Source of the DNA: CAYIGN01 sp964363055
GTDB taxonomy: Bacteria; Patescibacteriota; Minisyncoccia; Sungbacterales; HO2-52-23
Direction of reading: 5' to 3'
NCBI GenBank assembly: GCA_964363055.1
Contig: CAYIGN010000049.1
Location: 1 to 5,761 of the forward strand
Length of the DNA: 5,761 nt
Part shown: positions 3,525-5,761 of the stretch, in pieces
How positions within the stretch are numbered: the stretch's first letter is position 1
Layout of the letters: every line of letters starts with the position of its first letter
Notes under the pieces: model-generated
Database searches by the model: none
What the model saw: the letters and a program-made list of their open reading frames with translations, nothing else
What the model was told of the DNA's origin: nothing
Program-made: the position numbers and the translations under genes

Positions 3525-5015
3525 ATGAGGTACGAAGCGGTTATCGGTTTAGAAATTCATGCCGAGCTCAAGACCAAGACCAAGATGTTCTGCTTCTCGC
3601 CCAATGATCCGGATGAGAAGCATCCAAATATCAACATCTGCCCGATTTGCATGGGGCACCCGGGGACGCTTCCGACGATCAATGAAGAAGCGGTGAGAAA
3701 AGTGATTATGACCGGCTTGGCGTTGAACGGCGAGATACCGGAGTTCTCCCAGTTTGACCGCAAGAATTATTTTTATCCGGATCTCCCCAAGGGGTATCAG
3801 ATTTCGCAATATGAGCATCCGTTGGTGCGCGGGGGGTATTTAGATATCTCGAATCAGGAATCAGGAATCAGGAATCAGGGGAGAAGGATACGGATACGAA
3901 GAATTCATCTTGAAGAGGATACCGGACGGCTGATCCATGATAAAGCAAGCGGCGCTTCACTGATTGATTTTAACCGCGCCGGAGTGCCGCTGATGGAATT
4001 GGTTACCGAGCCGGATTTCTACACCGGAGAAGAAGTCCGGGAATTTGGCGAGGAATTGCAAAGAATCTTGCGTTATGTCGGCGCCTCGGACGCGGATATG
4101 GAAAAGGGACAGATGCGGGTGGAAGTAAATATTTCATTACGGGAATCAGGAATCAGGAATCAGGAATTGGGGACAAAAGTTGAGGTCAAAAACATCAACT
4201 CGTTCAAGTACGCCGCGGATGCGGTGGAATACGAAACCAAGCGTCAGACCGAAATTCTGGAGCATGGAGAAAAAGTGAAGCAGGAAACGCGCGGCTGGAA
4301 TGAATTCAAGCAGGAGACGTTTTCTCAAAGAACCAAAGAAGAGGCCCACGACTATCGTTATTTCCCAGAGCCGGATCTGCCGCCGCTTAAGATCTCGCGC
4401 GAATTTGTCGAAGAACTGCGGGCGCAGCTGCCCGAGTTGCCGCAGGCCAAACGGGAGCGGTTTGCGAGAGAATACGGTCTTGAGATGCAGACGGTTGAGA
4501 CACTGGCGAGAAATAAAGTATTCGCCAATTATTTTGAGGCCGCAGCGGGTGAACTAAAAGAGCACGATACCGAGACCCCGGAGAAGCCGCGAAAGGATTT
4601 GATAAGGACGCTTGCGTCGCTCATGACAGGCGACTTCCTGCGGCTTCTGCGAGAAACATCAGCCGATGTCTCGGACATCCGCATCACGCCGGAGAATTTC
4701 GGGGAGTTAGCCCTTTACCTTGCCGAAGACAAAATCTCCAATCTCGCGGCAAAAGAGATTTTGGAAGAAATGTTCCGCTCCGGCGAGGACCCCTCGGACA
4801 TTATTGATCGCCTCGGTCTCTGGCAGCTTTCGGATGCTGCGGATTTGGAAAACATAGCACGCCATATAATCGAAGAAAACCCCAAAGCCGTGGAGGATTA
4901 CAAAAAAGGCAAAGCCGCGTCGCTGCAATTTCTCGTCGGACAAGCAATGAAGGACTCGCGCGGCAAAGCCAACCCCAAGATGGCGCAGAAAATAATTCAG
5001 AAATTACTTCTGTGA
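3525..5015 (+). CDS. gatB: Aspartyl/glutamyl-tRNA amidotransferase subunit B
   Basis: GatB works with GatA and GatC: it phosphorylates the side-chain carboxyl of Glu-tRNA(Gln) or Asp-tRNA(Asn) and transfers ammonia delivered from GatA. The 496-residue product is full length. It has YEAVIGLEIHAELKTKTK (3-20), YPDLPKGYQISQYE (84-97), HLEEDTGRLIHD (128-139), the family signature LIDFNRAGVPLMEL (146-159) and a C-terminal YqeY-like tail with GKANPKMAQKII (480-491). I start at ATG 3525 because MRYEAVIGLEIH is the usual N-terminus; the frame stays open upstream to 3441, but that runs through the terminator. Oddities: the usual four-cysteine zinc site is C23, S25, C39, C42, so one cysteine is missing. 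Two loops (about 110-118 and 207-213) carry heptamer-repeat insertions both reading ESGIRNQ. gatA and gatC are not in the window. Confidence 0.97.
   Translation: MRYEAVIGLEIHAELKTKTKMFCFSPNDPDEKHPNINICPICMGHPGTLPTINEEAVRKVIMTGLALNGEIPEFSQFDRKNYFYPDLPKGYQISQYEHPLVRGGYLDISNQESGIRNQGRRIRIRRIHLEEDTGRLIHDKASGASLIDFNRAGVPLMELVTEPDFYTGEEVREFGEELQRILRYVGASDADMEKGQMRVEVNISLRESGIRNQELGTKVEVKNINSFKYAADAVEYETKRQTEILEHGEKVKQETRGWNEFKQETFSQRTKEEAHDYRYFPEPDLPPLKISREFVEELRAQLPELPQAKRERFAREYGLEMQTVETLARNKVFANYFEAAAGELKEHDTETPEKPRKDLIRTLASLMTGDFLRLLRETSADVSDIRITPENFGELALYLAEDKISNLAAKEILEEMFRSGEDPSDIIDRLGLWQLSDAADLENIARHIIEENPKAVEDYKKGKAASLQFLVGQAMKDSRGKANPKMAQKIIQKLLL
3851..3878 (+). repeat. Tandem repeat (GAATCAG)x4 inside gatB
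   Basis: Four exact copies of the 7-base unit GAATCAG stand head to tail. In the gatB frame they read NQESGIRNQ (about residues 110-118), in the loop between GGYLDIS and RRIRIRRIHLEED, where GatB proteins are normally short and variable. Confidence 0.95.
4143..4170 (+). repeat. Tandem repeat (GAATCAG)x3 plus GAATTGG inside gatB
   Basis: Three exact copies of the same 7-base unit are followed by one diverged copy, GAATTGG. They read ESGIRNQ-ELG (from residue 207), between the strands VEVNISLR and TKVEVKNINSF. Unit sequence and reading frame equal those of the copy at 3851. Confidence 0.95.
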
Positions 5016-5065
5016 GAAGACCTCGGTCTGCGAGTAAAAAATCTTTTTCAGAGACGGGCAGGCAG

Positions 5066-5095
5066 TTGACGATTCCTTTGATCATTCTGTATACT
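5066..5095 (+). promoter_or_regulatory. Strong promoter of the toxin-antitoxin pair, leaderless or nearly so
   Basis: TTGACG (5066-5071), an 18-base spacer and TATACT (5090-5095) make the best sigma-70-like promoter in the window. The ATG at 5104 follows the -10 by eight bases, so transcription should begin at or within about two bases of the start codon. No Shine-Dalgarno site is possible in such a short leader. Confidence 0.65.
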
Positions 5096-5103
5096 ATACA
5101 TTG

Positions 5104-5310
5104 ATGACAAGCATTACCCTCCCTAAAACTCAATATGATATATTGAAGCGGCGCGCGGTCTTGTACGAGAAGATCCTGCGGTCTCTACCTGAACGGAAAT
5201 GGGGCATCGAGGAGTATACATCGGAGCGCGTACGCGAGTTCATGCGTGAGGACAAGATAGGCGCGGTGGTGCGGACGAGGGCGAAAAAGATGCTCTCAAA
5301 ACCAAAATAA
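5104..5310 (+). CDS. Putative type II antitoxin of a PIN toxin
   Basis: The 68-residue protein begins TSITLPKTQYDILKRRA: a short strand followed by a helix, as in many small antitoxins and DNA-binding N-termini paired with PIN toxins in CPR genomes. A highly charged, mostly helical C-terminus follows (EYTSERVREFMREDK, then RTRAKKMLSKPK), which in such systems wraps the toxin. The TAA is three bases before the toxin ATG, the usual antitoxin-first order. I chose ATG 5104; an in-frame TTG at 5101 is possible, but the ATG fits the promoter spacing better. The protein should neutralise the PIN nuclease and may repress its own promoter. The role rests on size, position and general resemblance, not on a recognised Pfam signature. 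The gene is intact although its toxin is not. Confidence 0.72.
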   Translation: MTSITLPKTQYDILKRRAVLYEKILRSLPERKWGIEEYTSERVREFMREDKIGAVVRTRAKKMLSKPK

Positions 5311-5313
5311 CGC

Positions 5314-5751
5314 ATGCGTGCGGTTTTTCTTGATGCTAACGTATTCTTTGCGGCAGTATGATCCTCAACCGGTGGATCGTATTTTATTATAGAACTTGCC
5401 AAGTCCGGTAAAATCGCGGCGGTTACTGTAGCCCACGCTGTTGCCGAAGCCGAACGGAATATAGGACACAAGTTAGGCGAGCGTTCACTCCGCGCACATT
5501 ACGAAAACTTACTTGCGATGAAACCAACCATTCAGTCGGTGGCGGATATACCCTACGGGTTGGAGCGCGATCTCATAGCATCTCTGCCGGAAAAAGATAT
5601 ACCGATCGTGGCAGGAGCAGTGATTAGCGGAGCCGAGGCGCTGATTACGCTCGATCGAAAGCATCTCCTTGGGAACCAGCGCCTTCGAGTGCTTGATCTG
5701 CCGATCAAGATTATGACCCCCGGCGATTTCATCCAAAACTATTTCGTATGA
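5314..5751 (+). pseudogene. PIN-domain ribonuclease toxin with in-frame TGA at codon 16
   Basis: Reading from ATG 5314 through a single TGA (5359-5361) gives a full-size PIN protein of 145 codons: MRAVFLDANVFFAAV, stop, SSTGGSYFIIELAKSGKI, then AVAEAERNIG and EKDIPIVAGAVISGAEALITLDRKHL. The expected acidic residues that bind the catalytic metal are present: D7, E45/E47, D95 and D114. PIN toxins cleave RNA, often tRNA or rRNA. The stop comes right after the first catalytic aspartate. No in-frame ATG, GTG or TTG occurs soon after it: the first ATG is at 5518, which leaves a 77-residue C-terminal piece without D7. TGA is a true stop elsewhere in this genome (gatB, VTT). I therefore call it inactivated by one nonsense change, with a consensus error as the alternative. 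Confidence 0.8.
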
Positions 5752-5761
5752 CAACCCAAAC
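5748..5761 (+). CDS. Possible start of a further gene, cut by the window end
   Basis: An ATG at 5748 overlaps the toxin TGA as ATGA and reads MTTQ up to the window edge. Such overlaps are common between coupled genes, but only four codons are visible, so this may be chance. Confidence 0.2.

Noticed and set aside
3851..3878. CRISPR-like repeat
   Set aside because: The units are 7 bases, head to tail, without spacers, and lie inside gatB.
5018..5048. Possible terminator after gatB (AGACC-TC-GGTCT, then a T run)
   Set aside because: The 5-bp stem has only a two-base loop and the T run is separated from it by about 15 bases, unlike an intrinsic terminator.
5359..5361. Recoding of TGA as glycine (genetic code 25)
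   Set aside because: gatB, the VTT gene and the 74-residue gene end naturally at TGA with family-typical or coupled ends, so TGA is a stop in this organism.
5518..5751. Separate 77-residue gene starting at an internal ATG
   Set aside because: It is the C-terminal half of the PIN domain in the same frame as the upstream part and lacks the first catalytic aspartate; it is better described as part of the broken toxin gene.

Overview
The window looks like a metagenome scaffold from a Candidatus Patescibacteria (CPR) bacterium, most likely a parcubacterial lineage. Three things point there: a DUF5674-type protein, a small protein starting MGFIHKEL of a kind I associate with these genomes, and very compact gene packing with several genes that seem to lack a leader. 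The assignment rests on family recognition, not on a database search. TGA ends at least three intact genes (gatB, the VTT gene and the 74-residue gene), so the standard genetic code is in use. There are two 10-N gaps, at 300-309 and 803-812, and both break genes.

Left part, 1-2429, all on the minus strand. In transcription order it holds a tRNA-Glu(TTC) followed by a decayed tRNA-Glu-like 3' part, a 74-residue membrane protein coupled to a VTT/DedA-type membrane protein, a Nudix hydrolase, tRNA-Val(GAC) sequence broken by a gap, a DUF5674 protein, the gap-broken MGFIHKEL protein, and tRNA-Val(TAC) cut by the window edge. tRNAs punctuate this unit. The Nudix gene and the MGFIHKEL gene both take their TAG stop codon from positions 8-10 of the following tRNA-Val, and the DUF5674 gene starts one base after the preceding tRNA's discriminator base.

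Middle, 2430-2819: a divergent gene-free stretch. Its left two thirds is a dense cluster of GC-rich hairpins and short direct repeats. The part next to the rightward gene holds a plausible promoter.

Right part, 2820-5761, all on the plus strand. It starts with an exported LysM/coiled-coil protein closed by a clear intrinsic terminator. Next is gatB (amidotransferase subunit B for Gln-tRNA/Asn-tRNA synthesis), which carries two in-frame copies of a 7-base tandem repeat. Last is a type II toxin-antitoxin pair: an intact small antitoxin behind a strong promoter with almost no leader, and a PIN-domain toxin interrupted by an in-frame TGA at codon 16. No CRISPR array, transposase or rRNA is visible. 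The least ordinary signals are the tRNA/CDS overlaps, the gatB heptamer repeats, the broken toxin and the hairpin cluster.
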